Under the pieces are notes generated by a model that saw only the letters and a list, made by a program, of their open reading frames with translations, was not told the DNA's origin and made no database searches. 57,740 nt of DNA from Paenibacillus cremeus (GTDB lineage: Bacteria; Bacillota; Bacilli; Paenibacillales; NBRC-103111): positions 1 to 57,740 of the forward strand of contig NZ_VNJI01000050.1 in NCBI RefSeq assembly GCF_007786445.1, given 5' to 3'. Shown one piece after another: positions 50,402-57,740 of this stretch. Within the stretch, counting starts at the first letter, position 1. The number at the start of each line of letters is the position of its first letter. Made by a program: the position numbers and the translations under genes.

Positions 50402-51111
50402 TGGCCTCCCACTCCCCCCTGCCAGCGATAGCCGAAGCCCCAGACAGTTTCGATAAACTTGGGCTTGGATGCGTCGTCTTCGATCTTTTGCCGCAGTCTG
50501 CGGATGTTTACGTCGACGATTTTGGGATCGCCTACGTAATGGATGCCCCATACCTCGTCCAGCAGCTCGTTGCGGCTGACCGGTGTGCGGCCTTTGTCCA
50601 TCAGTATGCGGATTAAGGAAAATTCCGTTGGTGTGAGGTCGATCCGTTGCCCGTACTTGATGAGCTGCATCTGAGCCAGCAAAATGACAAACGGCCCGGA
50701 GACGATCCGTCCCTCCGCTTCCGATGCGGCAGGCTTTAGGCGATTCACCCGCCGAAGCAGTGAATCGATTCGAGCCATCAGCTCCACAGGGCTGAACGGC
50801 TTGCCGACATGATCGTCCGCCCCCAGCGACAAGCCCATCACTTTATCCTGCTCCTGCACCTTGGCCGTCAAAAATATGATCCCGATCCGCTCATTAAACT
50901 CCCGAACCCGGCGGCACACTTCGAACCCATCGATGCTGCCCGGCACCATCACATCCAGCAGCGCGATATCAAACCCGGGATTCGTCTGCAGCTGGCGCAG
51001 CGCCTCATCCCCCGTCACCGCCTCGGTCACGTCATGACCATGACGCTTCAAATTCACGACGATAAAGCTGCGGATCGAGTCTTCATCTTCGAGTAATAAA
51101 ATGCTACTCAT
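50398..51111 (-). CDS. OmpR/PhoB family response regulator
   Basis: The 237-aa protein has a receiver domain (about residues 3-118) with acidic pocket EDED, phospho-acceptor in ALLDVMVPG near residue 50, T in IIFLTAKV and K in VGKPFSP. The winged helix (about 135-230) contains LTPTEFSLIRILMDKGRTPVSR and DVNIRRLRQKIEDD. It is the partner of the overlapping kinase. ATG 51111 starts just after the stop of the lipoprotein gene (51119). Confidence 0.93.
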   Translation of the reverse strand: MSSILLLEDEDSIRSFIVVNLKRHGHDVTEAVTGDEALRQLQTNPGFDIALLDVMVPGSIDGFEVCRRVREFNERIGIIFLTAKVQEQDKVMGLSLGADDHVGKPFSPVELMARIDSLLRRVNRLKPAASEAEGRIVSGPFVILLAQMQLIKYGQRIDLTPTEFSLIRILMDKGRTPVSRNELLDEVWGIHYVGDPKIVDVNIRRLRQKIEDDASKPKFIETVWGFGYRWQGGVGGQ

Positions 51112-51118
51112 ACGCCGC

Positions 51119-52372
51119 TCACGTCCCTTCATTCATTTCCGACAGTAAACGGAACCGGTCCGCCAGCCCTGCTGCGTCGCGATTCACGGCATATACCTTG
51201 TCCGCCGTACGCCTTAACACCGTCCACTCGGCGTCATTGTCGGTCCACGTTTTGACCGGCACGGTGCGAATTTCTGCCAGCCGCTTTCGCTCCGGGTAAG
51301 TCCAGAAGGTCGCAGAGGTATCTGTTACCTCCAGCGTATACTGCTGCTTCCACTGCTCGGGAATGTCGAGCTCGTAGCCTTTATCATTGTTGGCGTACCG
51401 CTCCAGCACCGGAGTCAGTCCCGCTGCGCCGTCCCATTTGGCAAACGTATAAATCCACGGCGTGACCGCCAGCGCTTTATTTTCATAGCCCAGCGGGGCG
51501 CGCATTCCGGCGATCTCTAGAATTCCGTCGCGGTCGGCGTCTTCGCTTTTACCTGTATAGGCTTTCATGGTGAGCTTTGTATCCAGCACCGAGCGGAGCC
51601 CGCCTTGATCGAAGACGATCAGCTCCGTCTGTGACGAGTGAGCACCGAGGGCCGAATCCAGAACCACTCCACGCCGGTCTTTGGTCACTTTTCCTGCCAC
51701 CACGTTTATATAACCGTTAATTCCCGCTGCCAAGCTCACGCTCCCGAGCTTCGCCAGACCATTGTCATACTGATACAGCGTCGCTGTCGCTCCCAAGCCC
51801 CGCTCCTTGAGCTCAATCACCGTCATGTCCTTGACGCCGTCGCCGTTCAAATCATCGATTACCAGCTCGGTAAACGGCAGATCGAACGCTTTGGTCAGCT
51901 TGCCGCTTCCCATGGAGTACACTGCCAGCCCCTTGGGCGAGGTCAGCGACGAGGTCGCATAGGCCGCAATCACATCCGGCTTGCCGTCGTGCGTGACGTC
52001 CTCCAGCTGGAGACTGTCCAGCTCACTTCCAGCCCCTTCGAACTTATCGAAGGACTGCCAGCCTTCGGCGCTTTGTTTCCACACCTCTCCGTGGATTTGG
52101 TCATTTATTTTCGTTTTATAAAAAAAGACCGCTTCCTCCCGTCCATCGCCATCCAGATCCACCAGCGGAATCATGCCTTTCCCGCTCACCTTGCGTGGAC
52201 GGATCAGCACGGCCCCGGCGGGCAGCGTCCGTTCAATGGTCGCCTTCAGCGCCTCCTGCTCAGCCGGAAGCTTCGGCAAACGCATATACGATTGCGGCTG
52301 CTGCATCAGCTGACAGCCCGAGCATAGGAGGAGTGGCAGCAGCAGCGCTGCCCATTTTATCCGCATTGGCAT
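51119..52372 (-). CDS. Lipoprotein with FG-GAP/VCBS-like Ca2+-binding repeats
   Basis: The 417-aa protein has a lipoprotein signal peptide with lipobox LCSGC near residue 20. Repeated acidic loops DLDGDGREEAVFF, DVTHDGKPDVIAA, DLNGDGVKDMTVI and DADRDGILEIAG are typical of FG-GAP/integrin-like beta-propeller blades that bind calcium. Such proteins are anchored outside the membrane. It is the first gene of an operon with the response regulator and kinase, so it may be a surface sensor or modulator for this system. AGGAGCG precedes the ATG. Confidence 0.85.
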   Translation of the reverse strand: MPMRIKWAALLLPLLLCSGCQLMQQPQSYMRLPKLPAEQEALKATIERTLPAGAVLIRPRKVSGKGMIPLVDLDGDGREEAVFFYKTKINDQIHGEVWKQSAEGWQSFDKFEGAGSELDSLQLEDVTHDGKPDVIAAYATSSLTSPKGLAVYSMGSGKLTKAFDLPFTELVIDDLNGDGVKDMTVIELKERGLGATATLYQYDNGLAKLGSVSLAAGINGYINVVAGKVTKDRRGVVLDSALGAHSSQTELIVFDQGGLRSVLDTKLTMKAYTGKSEDADRDGILEIAGMRAPLGYENKALAVTPWIYTFAKWDGAAGLTPVLERYANNDKGYELDIPEQWKQQYTLEVTDTSATFWTYPERKRLAEIRTVPVKTWTDNDAEWTVLRRTADKVYAVNRDAAGLADRFRLLSEMNEGT

Positions 52373-52625
52373 CGTTTCGCTCCTTGTACATCCGCTTCAT
52401 TCGAACTGCCCGATCTCAAGCATTTTCCAAATGATAGCCTTTTCCATCTTGGAAATCAATGCGTCCAAGGGGTTCTGAATACATTGTAATGGGGGCGATC
52501 CAGAAAAGGGTAACAAAACCTTTACAGTCAGCGTCGAATTTTTGTGGAATTTGAAACTTTTTGCTGCAGGTGTTACGTTAAAGTAGATGACAGTGTCGCT
52601 TCTAAGTTAAACGGGAGGAAGGACC

Positions 52626-53783
52626 ATGGTTAGATCCAGACGTAAGCCTAAGCGGCGTAAGGTTCTGCAAACCGCGCTGCTTTGTCTCTCCCTGCTAGGG
52701 GTAGGAGCTGCAGGCTTTTCCGGATATTTAGTCTATAAAGCCAATCATGCACTGAATCAAATGTCTTTAGGGGCGCCGGGTTCCCTTGAGCCGGGAGCGT
52801 CGGGAGATGGAGCATCACCGATCCCCAGCTCTTCGCAGCCGGGCCAGGAGTGGAGGCCGATGACATTTCTGTTGACCGGTCTCGATAACCGGGAAGGCAG
52901 CGATGGAAGTATGAATACCGATGTGCTGATGCTCGCTACTTTGAACCCGAAAACCAGCTCCGCCACGATCGTTTCGATTCCTCGCGATGTGGAGCTGAAG
53001 CCGAAGGAGCTGGGGCTGTCGCCGCACAAAATCAATTATTTTTATGCTTACTACTACAATCAGAATCAAGTTACGGCGCTGTCCAAGACGAAGGCGCTGT
53101 TCAGCCAAATGTTCGATCTCCCCATTGATTACATGGTGATGATCGATTTCAACGGCTTCCGCGAGGTCGTCGATGAGCTGGGTGGGCTGGAGCTGGACGT
53201 AGATATGGATATGAAGTATGTGGACGATGAGGATGGAACGAACATCAATTTGAAAAAAGGTCAGCAAAAGCTCAGCGGGAAGCAGACGCTCGATTTTTTG
53301 CGCTACCGCAAGTCGAACCGTGGTACGGAGGAGTCATCGGATTTGGAGCGCAATATGCGTCAGCAGCAGGTGCTGAGTAAGCTGATCGATAAGCTGACCT
53401 CCTTCTCCGGCGTGTCGCAGTGGGGCGGCGTGCTCGATATTGCCGGCCGCAACGTGAAAACGGACATTCCGTCCGATCAGCTTCGCACCTTCGTGTTATC
53501 GCTGCAAAAGCTGAAGCCGGCCACCATGGAATTCATCCATTTGGACGGCGAATGGGAAAGCCCTTACATCGTGCCCAAGGAGTCCGATTTGCGGCAAGCG
53601 ATCGCTGCGCTGAAGGCGCGAAGAGAAGACGGCGGCGTGCAGGCCGGCGGCGGTCTTGGCAGCGTCAGCGGCAGTGGCGCGGCGAGCTCTGGTGCGACGG
53701 TCACGAGTGCCACGTATGATCGGCTGAGGGAGCGGTTCGGCGTGGAGCCGGATCCTCCAGCGAAGAAGCCGGTGGTTAGGTAG
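52626..53783 (+). CDS. LytR-CpsA-Psr (LCP) family protein
   Basis: The 385-aa protein has a basic N-terminus, one membrane helix (about residues 15-36), a short linker and the LCP domain (about 78-245). Key parts are FLLTGLDNREGSDGSMNTDVLML, TIVSIPRDVEL with its conserved arginine, IDFNGFREVVDELGG and LSGKQTLDFLRYRK. LCP enzymes transfer polyisoprenyl-linked polymers such as teichoic acids to peptidoglycan outside the membrane. The Gly/Ser-rich C-terminus is low complexity. GGGAGGAAGG precedes the ATG; TTGAAA-17-TACGTT upstream may be its promoter. It is divergent from the lipoprotein operon. Confidence 0.92.
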   Translation: MVRSRRKPKRRKVLQTALLCLSLLGVGAAGFSGYLVYKANHALNQMSLGAPGSLEPGASGDGASPIPSSSQPGQEWRPMTFLLTGLDNREGSDGSMNTDVLMLATLNPKTSSATIVSIPRDVELKPKELGLSPHKINYFYAYYYNQNQVTALSKTKALFSQMFDLPIDYMVMIDFNGFREVVDELGGLELDVDMDMKYVDDEDGTNINLKKGQQKLSGKQTLDFLRYRKSNRGTEESSDLERNMRQQQVLSKLIDKLTSFSGVSQWGGVLDIAGRNVKTDIPSDQLRTFVLSLQKLKPATMEFIHLDGEWESPYIVPKESDLRQAIAALKARREDGGVQAGGGLGSVSGSGAASSGATVTSATYDRLRERFGVEPDPPAKKPVVR

Positions 53784-53822
53784 GCGGCAGCTGTTAGGTG
53801 ATGCAAGCGTGCGGGGGCGTTG

Positions 53823-54193
53823 GGGGCGACTCGCGCGTGCAATTCGGCGGTGATGGCGGGCGTTGGCGGGATATGGCGGGAATAGCTGCCTTGAGGTAAC
53901 TATTCGCGCTAGGGGGCGACTCGGGCGTGGATTAGTTGCTGCGGGAGCAGCTATTTGACGGTGATGGCGGGCGTTGGCGGGATCCGGCGGGAATAGCTGC
54001 TCTTGAGGTAACCATTGACGCTAGGGGGCGACTCGGGCGTGGATTAGTTGCTGCGGAAGCAGCTATTCGGCGGTGATGGCGGGCGTTGGCGGGATCCGGC
54101 GGGAATAGCTGCTCCGGGGGCAACTATTGGCGCTTGGGCGCGACTTAGGCATAGATTAGTTGCTGCAGGAGCAGCTATTCGACGGTGATGGCG
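53823..54193. repeat. About 112-bp tandem repeat (three full copies)
   Basis: The phrase GGTGATGGCGGGCG starts at 53849, 53960, 54072 and 54184, a period of 111-112 bp. Each unit also contains GGGGGCGACTCG and TAGTTGCTGCGGGAGCAGCTA-like hairpin sequence. A partial copy precedes the first and the last is cut by the 51-bp array. It lies between convergent genes and I see no gene in it. Confidence 0.85.
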
Positions 54194-54201
54194 GGCGTGG
54201 A

Positions 54202-55103
54202 CGCTCGTACGCGGAAAATCCGCGCTGCACGCTGGCCTCGGCGCCGACGGGACGCTCGTACGCGGAATATCCGCGTTGCACGCTGGCCTGGACGCCGACG
54301 GGCCGCTCGTACGCGGAAAATCCGCGCTGCACGCTGACCTCGGCGCTGACGGGCCGCTCGTACGCGGAAAATCCGCGCTGCATGCTAGCCCGGACGCCGG
54401 CAGGTCGCTCGTACGCGGAAAATCCGCTTTGCACGCTAGCCTCGGCGCTGACGGGCCGCTCGTACGCGGAAAATCCGCGCTGCACGCTGGCCTCGGCGCC
54501 GACGGGACGCTCGTACGCGGAATATCCGCGCTGCATGCTGGCCTCGGCGCCGACGGGACGATCGTACGCGGAAAATCCGCGCTGCATGCTGGCCTCGGCG
54601 CCGACGGGACGATCGTACACGGAAAATCCGCGCTGCATGCTGGCCTCGGCGCCGACGGGACGCTCGTACGCGGAAAATCCGCGCTGCATGCTGGCCTCGG
54701 CGCCGACGGGACGCTCGTACGCGGAAAATCCGCGCTGCATGCTGGCCTCGGCGCCGGCAGGCCGCTCGTACGCGGAATATCCGCGTTGCACGCCAGCCTC
54801 GGCGCCGACGGAACGCTCGTACGCGGAATATCCGCGCTGCACGCTGGCCTCGGCGCTGCCGGGACGCTCGTACGCGGAAAATCCGCGCTGCACGCTGGCC
54901 TCGGCGCCGGCGGCCGCTCGTACGCGGAATATCCGCTTTGCACGCTGGCCTCGGCGCCGGCAGGTCGCTCGTACGCAGAAAATCCGCGCTGCACGCTGGC
55001 CTCGGCGCCGGCAGGTCGCTCGTACGCGGAAAATCCGCGCTGCACGCCAGCCTGGGCGCCTCGGCCCCGCTCTAGCGCGGGTTTTCCGCGCTGCGCGCTA
55101 GCC
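54202..55103. repeat. 51-bp tandem hairpin repeat array, about 17 copies plus a divergent one
   Basis: A 51-bp unit starting CGCTCGTACGCGGAAAATCC recurs about 17 times without spacers, ending in a diverged copy that reaches the stop codon of the MocR-type gene. Each unit holds the hairpin CGCGGA-AAA-TCCGCG (loop AAA or ATA) and the conserved GCTGGCCTCGGCGCC. As 51 is a multiple of three, several frames on both strands are open over hundreds of codons. The unit between copies 14 and 15 is 50 bp, which breaks every frame, and no frame has a ribosome binding site. I treat it as non-coding. Confidence 0.85.
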
Positions 55104-56534
55104 GCGAACGGCTCGCCAAGCCTCCGCAAAGGCGGCGAGGCCGCGCGCAAGCTCCGCTTCCCGCGGGCGGGCATACGCGAATCGCGCATGCCCTGGCCCA
55201 GAGCCGAACACGCTGCCCGGCGTGTACAGGATCCCGCGGCGGATCGATGCCTCCAGCAGTTGGCTGTCATCGACCTCCCCGTGCAGTGAGCACCACAGGT
55301 TCAATCCCCCCTTTGGAACCGAAAACGAAATCTCCCCAGCCAGCTCACGCTCCAGTATAGCCACCGTCAGATCCCGCTTCCTGCGAAGCGCCTCACGAAG
55401 CTGCGTCAGATGCTGCCCGAAGGGCTCGGAGCCCACATACTGCGCTGCCAGCCACTGCGGCAGGACGCTCAGCCCAAAATCCATCTGCTGCCGCGCATCG
55501 GCGAGCCGCTGTACGATCGTCTGCGGTGCGACCAGCCAGCCGATCCGCAGCCCGGAGGCGACGATTTTGGACATCGAGCCGATATACAGCACGCTGCTGC
55601 TGCGATCCAGCGCCTTCAGCGGGAGCGGCGGCGCCTCGTCAAAGGCCGTCAAGCTGAACGGATCGTCCTCGACGATCGGAATGCCGTGCTCGGCGGCCAA
55701 TTCCAGCAGGCGCAACCGCCGCTCAGCGGACATCACCGTACCGGTCGGATTCTGATAGTTCGGGTTCACGATGATCATCCGCAGCCGGTGCTTCCGATGC
55801 AACTCCGGGATGTCGTCAGGGCAAATCCCCTCACCGTCCACCGGTAGCCGGATAAAGCGAAGCCCCGCCGACTGAAACATCGGCAGGGAAAAATAATACG
55901 ACGGCGCCTCAACCGCCACCGCATCGCCTGGACTCAGCAAGCATTGCGCAATGAGATACAGCGATTGCTGTGAGCCTGAGGTGACCAGGATCGAATCCTC
56001 CGTGGTCCGAATCCGGTGATAGTCGTACAAATAACTCACGAGCCGTGCCCGGAGCCCCTCATCCCCTTGCGGATCCGCATAGCCGAGAGAGCCGGCAAAG
56101 TCCAGCTCCCGCGTCATCCGCTTAAGCGCTTCGGCAGGAAATAAGTCTGGCGACAGCTCGCCTCCGGCCATATCGATCAGCGTGCTGCGATGCTGCTTTT
56201 CGTGCCGGATTTTTCGGATCACTGGGAGATTGGGCAGAAAGGAACCTCCCTCGGCATACTGCCTCCAATTCGGCGTTCGCAGCGGAGAAATCCCCCAATG
56301 GGTGGTGCCGACCTTCCGCCCGCTGCCCCGATGCGACTCGATTAAACCGGTAGCCAGCAGCTCATCATAAGCTTGGACAATCGTGCTTCGGTTCACCTTC
56401 AGCTCTTGCGCCAGCTTGCGCTCCGAAGGCAATACCGACCCAGGCGGCAGCTCGCCATACATAATTCGGCGTTCCAAATCATCTGCAATTTGCCGGTAGA
56501 CCGGTATGTCACTCTCACGGTCAATATGCCACAT
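55098..56534 (-). CDS. MocR-type GntR regulator with PLP-dependent aminotransferase domain
   Basis: The 478-aa protein has an N-terminal GntR winged helix (about residues 5-75: PVYRQIADDLERRIMYGELPPG, LPSERKLAQELKVNRSTIVQAY) and a C-terminal fold-type-I aminotransferase domain (about 115-475). The PLP-binding lysine is in IGSMSKIVASGLRIGW near residue 322, with NPNYQNPTG near 255. MocR proteins (GabR, PdxR, EhuR relatives) sense amino acids or PLP; the target is unknown. The stop codon touches the 51-bp repeat array. A small membrane protein gene lies 37 bases upstream on the same strand. Confidence 0.92.
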   Translation of the reverse strand: MWHIDRESDIPVYRQIADDLERRIMYGELPPGSVLPSERKLAQELKVNRSTIVQAYDELLATGLIESHRGSGRKVGTTHWGISPLRTPNWRQYAEGGSFLPNLPVIRKIRHEKQHRSTLIDMAGGELSPDLFPAEALKRMTRELDFAGSLGYADPQGDEGLRARLVSYLYDYHRIRTTEDSILVTSGSQQSLYLIAQCLLSPGDAVAVEAPSYYFSLPMFQSAGLRFIRLPVDGEGICPDDIPELHRKHRLRMIIVNPNYQNPTGTVMSAERRLRLLELAAEHGIPIVEDDPFSLTAFDEAPPLPLKALDRSSSVLYIGSMSKIVASGLRIGWLVAPQTIVQRLADARQQMDFGLSVLPQWLAAQYVGSEPFGQHLTQLREALRRKRDLTVAILERELAGEISFSVPKGGLNLWCSLHGEVDDSQLLEASIRRGILYTPGSVFGSGPGHARFAYARPREAELARGLAAFAEAWRAVRG

Positions 56535-56571
56535 GGCAAGCGCTCCCCCTTACAGCCAACAGCCTCAATCC

Positions 56572-56784
56572 TCAAGCATAGAACAAAGCGAAAACCAGAT
56601 AGCCCCCGATAATCGTAATGCCGTAAATGACCGTGAGCCGGATCAGATTTTTGGCCGATCTCTGGTCGTACTTCGGGTTGCCCTCTTTGTTTTTCTGGGA
56701 CACGCCGACGGCGACGGTGGCACCTGCTGAGATCAGCACGATCAGGAAAATCAGTCCATATAAGAAGTTCAGGTTCTCCATCAT
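56572..56784 (-). CDS. Small membrane protein (70 aa)
   Basis: ATG 56784 follows AAAGGGTG. The protein has two hydrophobic helices (LYGLIFLIVLISAGATVAVGV and VIYGITIIGGYLVFALFYA) around a charged loop QKNKEGNPKYDQRSAK. No family is recognised. It precedes the MocR-type gene by 37 bases and may share its transcript. Confidence 0.65.
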   Translation of the reverse strand: MMENLNFLYGLIFLIVLISAGATVAVGVSQKNKEGNPKYDQRSAKNLIRLTVIYGITIIGGYLVFALFYA

Positions 56785-56904
56785 GACAGTTCACCCTTTT
56801 TTTAAAATGTGGTGGTGTATACAAGACCATTGTACCCGATTTGGGCCGCCTCGTAACCAGCCAATTGGATGAGCCGCAGACCAGCCAATTTTAAACTAGA
56901 GTAA

Positions 56905-56970
56905 AGGGCTCAAAATTTTCAGCCCCTCCTCATCAAACCGTACGTGAGGTTTTCCCTCATACGGCTTTCC
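56905..56970 (-). ncRNA. Group II intron domains V and VI
   Basis: On the minus strand AAGCCGTATGAGG-GAAAA-CCTCACGTACGGTTT (56936-56969) folds into the 34-nt domain V hairpin typical of bacterial group II introns, including the AGCCGTA...TACGGTT ends. GGGGCTGAAAATTTTGAGCCC downstream forms a domain VI-like hairpin. Confidence 0.8.
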
Positions 56971-56997
56971 GATGTTCGTCATTCATGTGCATGCAGA

Positions 56998-57639
56998 TCA
57001 CAAAAGCGTTTTAAGTCCATTTTGTCTGGTCAGAAATCTTGCTTCTTGAAGCGAGCTCATCCATCTTGAGCGCTGTTTCTTCTTGGCATACCATCTCGTG
57101 AGCCTCTGCAAGATGTACCAGTCCAGCTTTGCCAGTTTTAACTGGCTGTAGGCCGTGTAATAGTAATTCCTCCACCCCTGAATCTTTGGATTCAGCCATT
57201 CCACGTGTTCGCGGAACGATTTATGCCTCATTCTAGGGGGAGCAAGACGTTCTTTTACGACCTCCCGGATGCGTTCCGCTTTCCGTGTTAGCCATTGCTG
57301 GGTTGTGTAGTACACTTTTCCTTGCGACGTCTCCGCTTTCGTTTTGCGATGGTGCAAGCCGAGAAAGTCAAAGCCTTCTTCTCCCGTCCATAGTCCGACG
57401 ATGCGTGTTTTGGTGGGATGCAGTGTAAGCTCCAGTCGTTCCATGATCATCTGAATGAGCTGGTATGCCCGATCTGCATCTTTCTTCGTTTTACACACAA
57501 CTACTAGATCATCTGCGTACCGTGTCAACTCCCCAAGTCCGCATCCATGTCGTTCCCATAGAATGTCGAAGTAATTCAGATAGATGTTCGCCAGCAATGG
57601 AGAGATCACTCCTCCTTGGAGACCTCCGAAAAAGTGGGC
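56998..57639 (-). pseudogene. Group II intron reverse transcriptase/maturase, N-terminally truncated
   Basis: About 210 codons remain. GGLQGGVISPLLANIYL, the RT catalytic YADDLVVV box near the start, KTRIVGLWTGEEGFDFLGL and the maturase-type WLNPKIQGWRNYYYTAYS segment are intact. RT blocks upstream of QGGVISPLL are missing: before residue FFGG the frame contains a stop (57652-57654) and the sequence is unrelated. AAGGAGGAGTGATC could start translation internally at GTG 57609, but the protein would lack half of the polymerase domain. Confidence 0.82.
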
Positions 57640-57740
57640 CCCAAATGATGTGTGTCATCAAATTGGGTTATTCTGAGCCGTTTTTGGGCTGAATTCCTGT
57701 TGAATAGTCCCTACTTTAATCTTACTTCCCCTTAGGAAGT

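Larger units (their letters stand above)
56895..57639 (-). mobile_element. Group II intron, 5'-truncated
   Basis: The minus strand carries the 3' part of a bacterial group II intron: reverse transcriptase C-terminus and maturase domain, then domain V and a domain VI-like hairpin. Coding homology stops near 57630-57639, where an in-frame stop and unrelated sequence begin. The 3' end lies near 56895-56905 by analogy; exact boundaries are not determined. ACCAGCCAATT occurs twice just outside the 3' end (56856-56866, 56880-56890). Confidence 0.8.

Noticed and set aside
50402..50551. 50-codon N-terminal extension of the histidine kinase
   Set aside because: It overlaps the response regulator coding sequence; GTG 50401 gives the usual stop/start overlap.
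54202..55103. CRISPR array
   Set aside because: Units are 51 bp head to tail with no unique spacers, and there are no cas genes.
54044..55289. Long open frames (245-408 codons) on both strands across the 51-bp repeats
   Set aside because: They arise because the unit is a multiple of three; none has a ribosome binding site, a 50-bp unit breaks the frames, and no frame is favoured.

Overview
The window reads as a chromosome segment of a Paenibacillus-like Firmicute. Gram-positive Shine-Dalgarno sequences (AGGAGG/GGAGG), frequent TTG and GTG starts, strong U-tailed terminators, and families typical of spore-forming Bacillales (YtvI-like AI-2E protein, YtxG/YtxH pair, LysM-M14 peptidase, beta-propeller protein with a copper-amine-oxidase-type N-domain) all point that way. 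Most of the window looks moderately GC-rich; roughly 37.7-41.6 kb is visibly AT-rich. The genus is inference; nothing was computed or searched.

Layout. 0-11 kb: nitroreductase with a palindromic operator, cold shock protein, a Mn2+ (yybP-ykoY) riboswitch with a TerC exporter, oligoendopeptidase F, a PAS-GGDEF diguanylate cyclase and a large secreted beta-propeller protein. 11-23 kb: DUF92 membrane protein, GAF-HD-GYP protein, a glucuronoyl-esterase-like hydrolase beside a decayed PhyH/AraC pair, FAH-family enzyme, AraC regulator, CapA-like protein with a probable ATT start, phosphoesterase, MFS transporter and two methyltransferases. 23-36 kb: small regulators, DUF2935, a c-di-GMP-I riboswitch over an unknown 99-aa protein, MFS transporter, DUF1450/HesB/HxlR genes, AI-2E family protein, LysM-M14 peptidase, glutamate racemase, polysaccharide deacetylase lipoprotein, Uma2 protein, GH4 glycosidase, BdbC and an AraC regulator.

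36.4-43.5 kb is the most unusual part: an Agr-like signalling locus without a histidine kinase. In order it holds a divergent unknown gene, an operator-rich intergenic region, an XRE regulator with a LytTR-like C-terminus, three intact and one decayed polytopic membrane paralogues resembling the AgrC sensor domain, a CPBP protease on the opposite strand, AgrB with intact His/Cys, a cysteine-less AgrD-like peptide and a LytTR-like-GGDEF-EAL protein. Gene order suggests peptide signalling wired to transcription and to c-di-GMP. The window also has a PAS-GGDEF, an HD-GYP and a c-di-GMP riboswitch.

43.5-57.7 kb: NAGPA-domain protein, YtxH/YtxG pair, selD-mnmH (selenouridine tRNA), KDPG aldolase, a lipoprotein-response regulator-histidine kinase operon, an LCP protein, a 1.3-kb tandem-repeat region (112-bp then 51-bp hairpin repeats), a MocR-type regulator and a 5'-truncated group II intron at the right edge.
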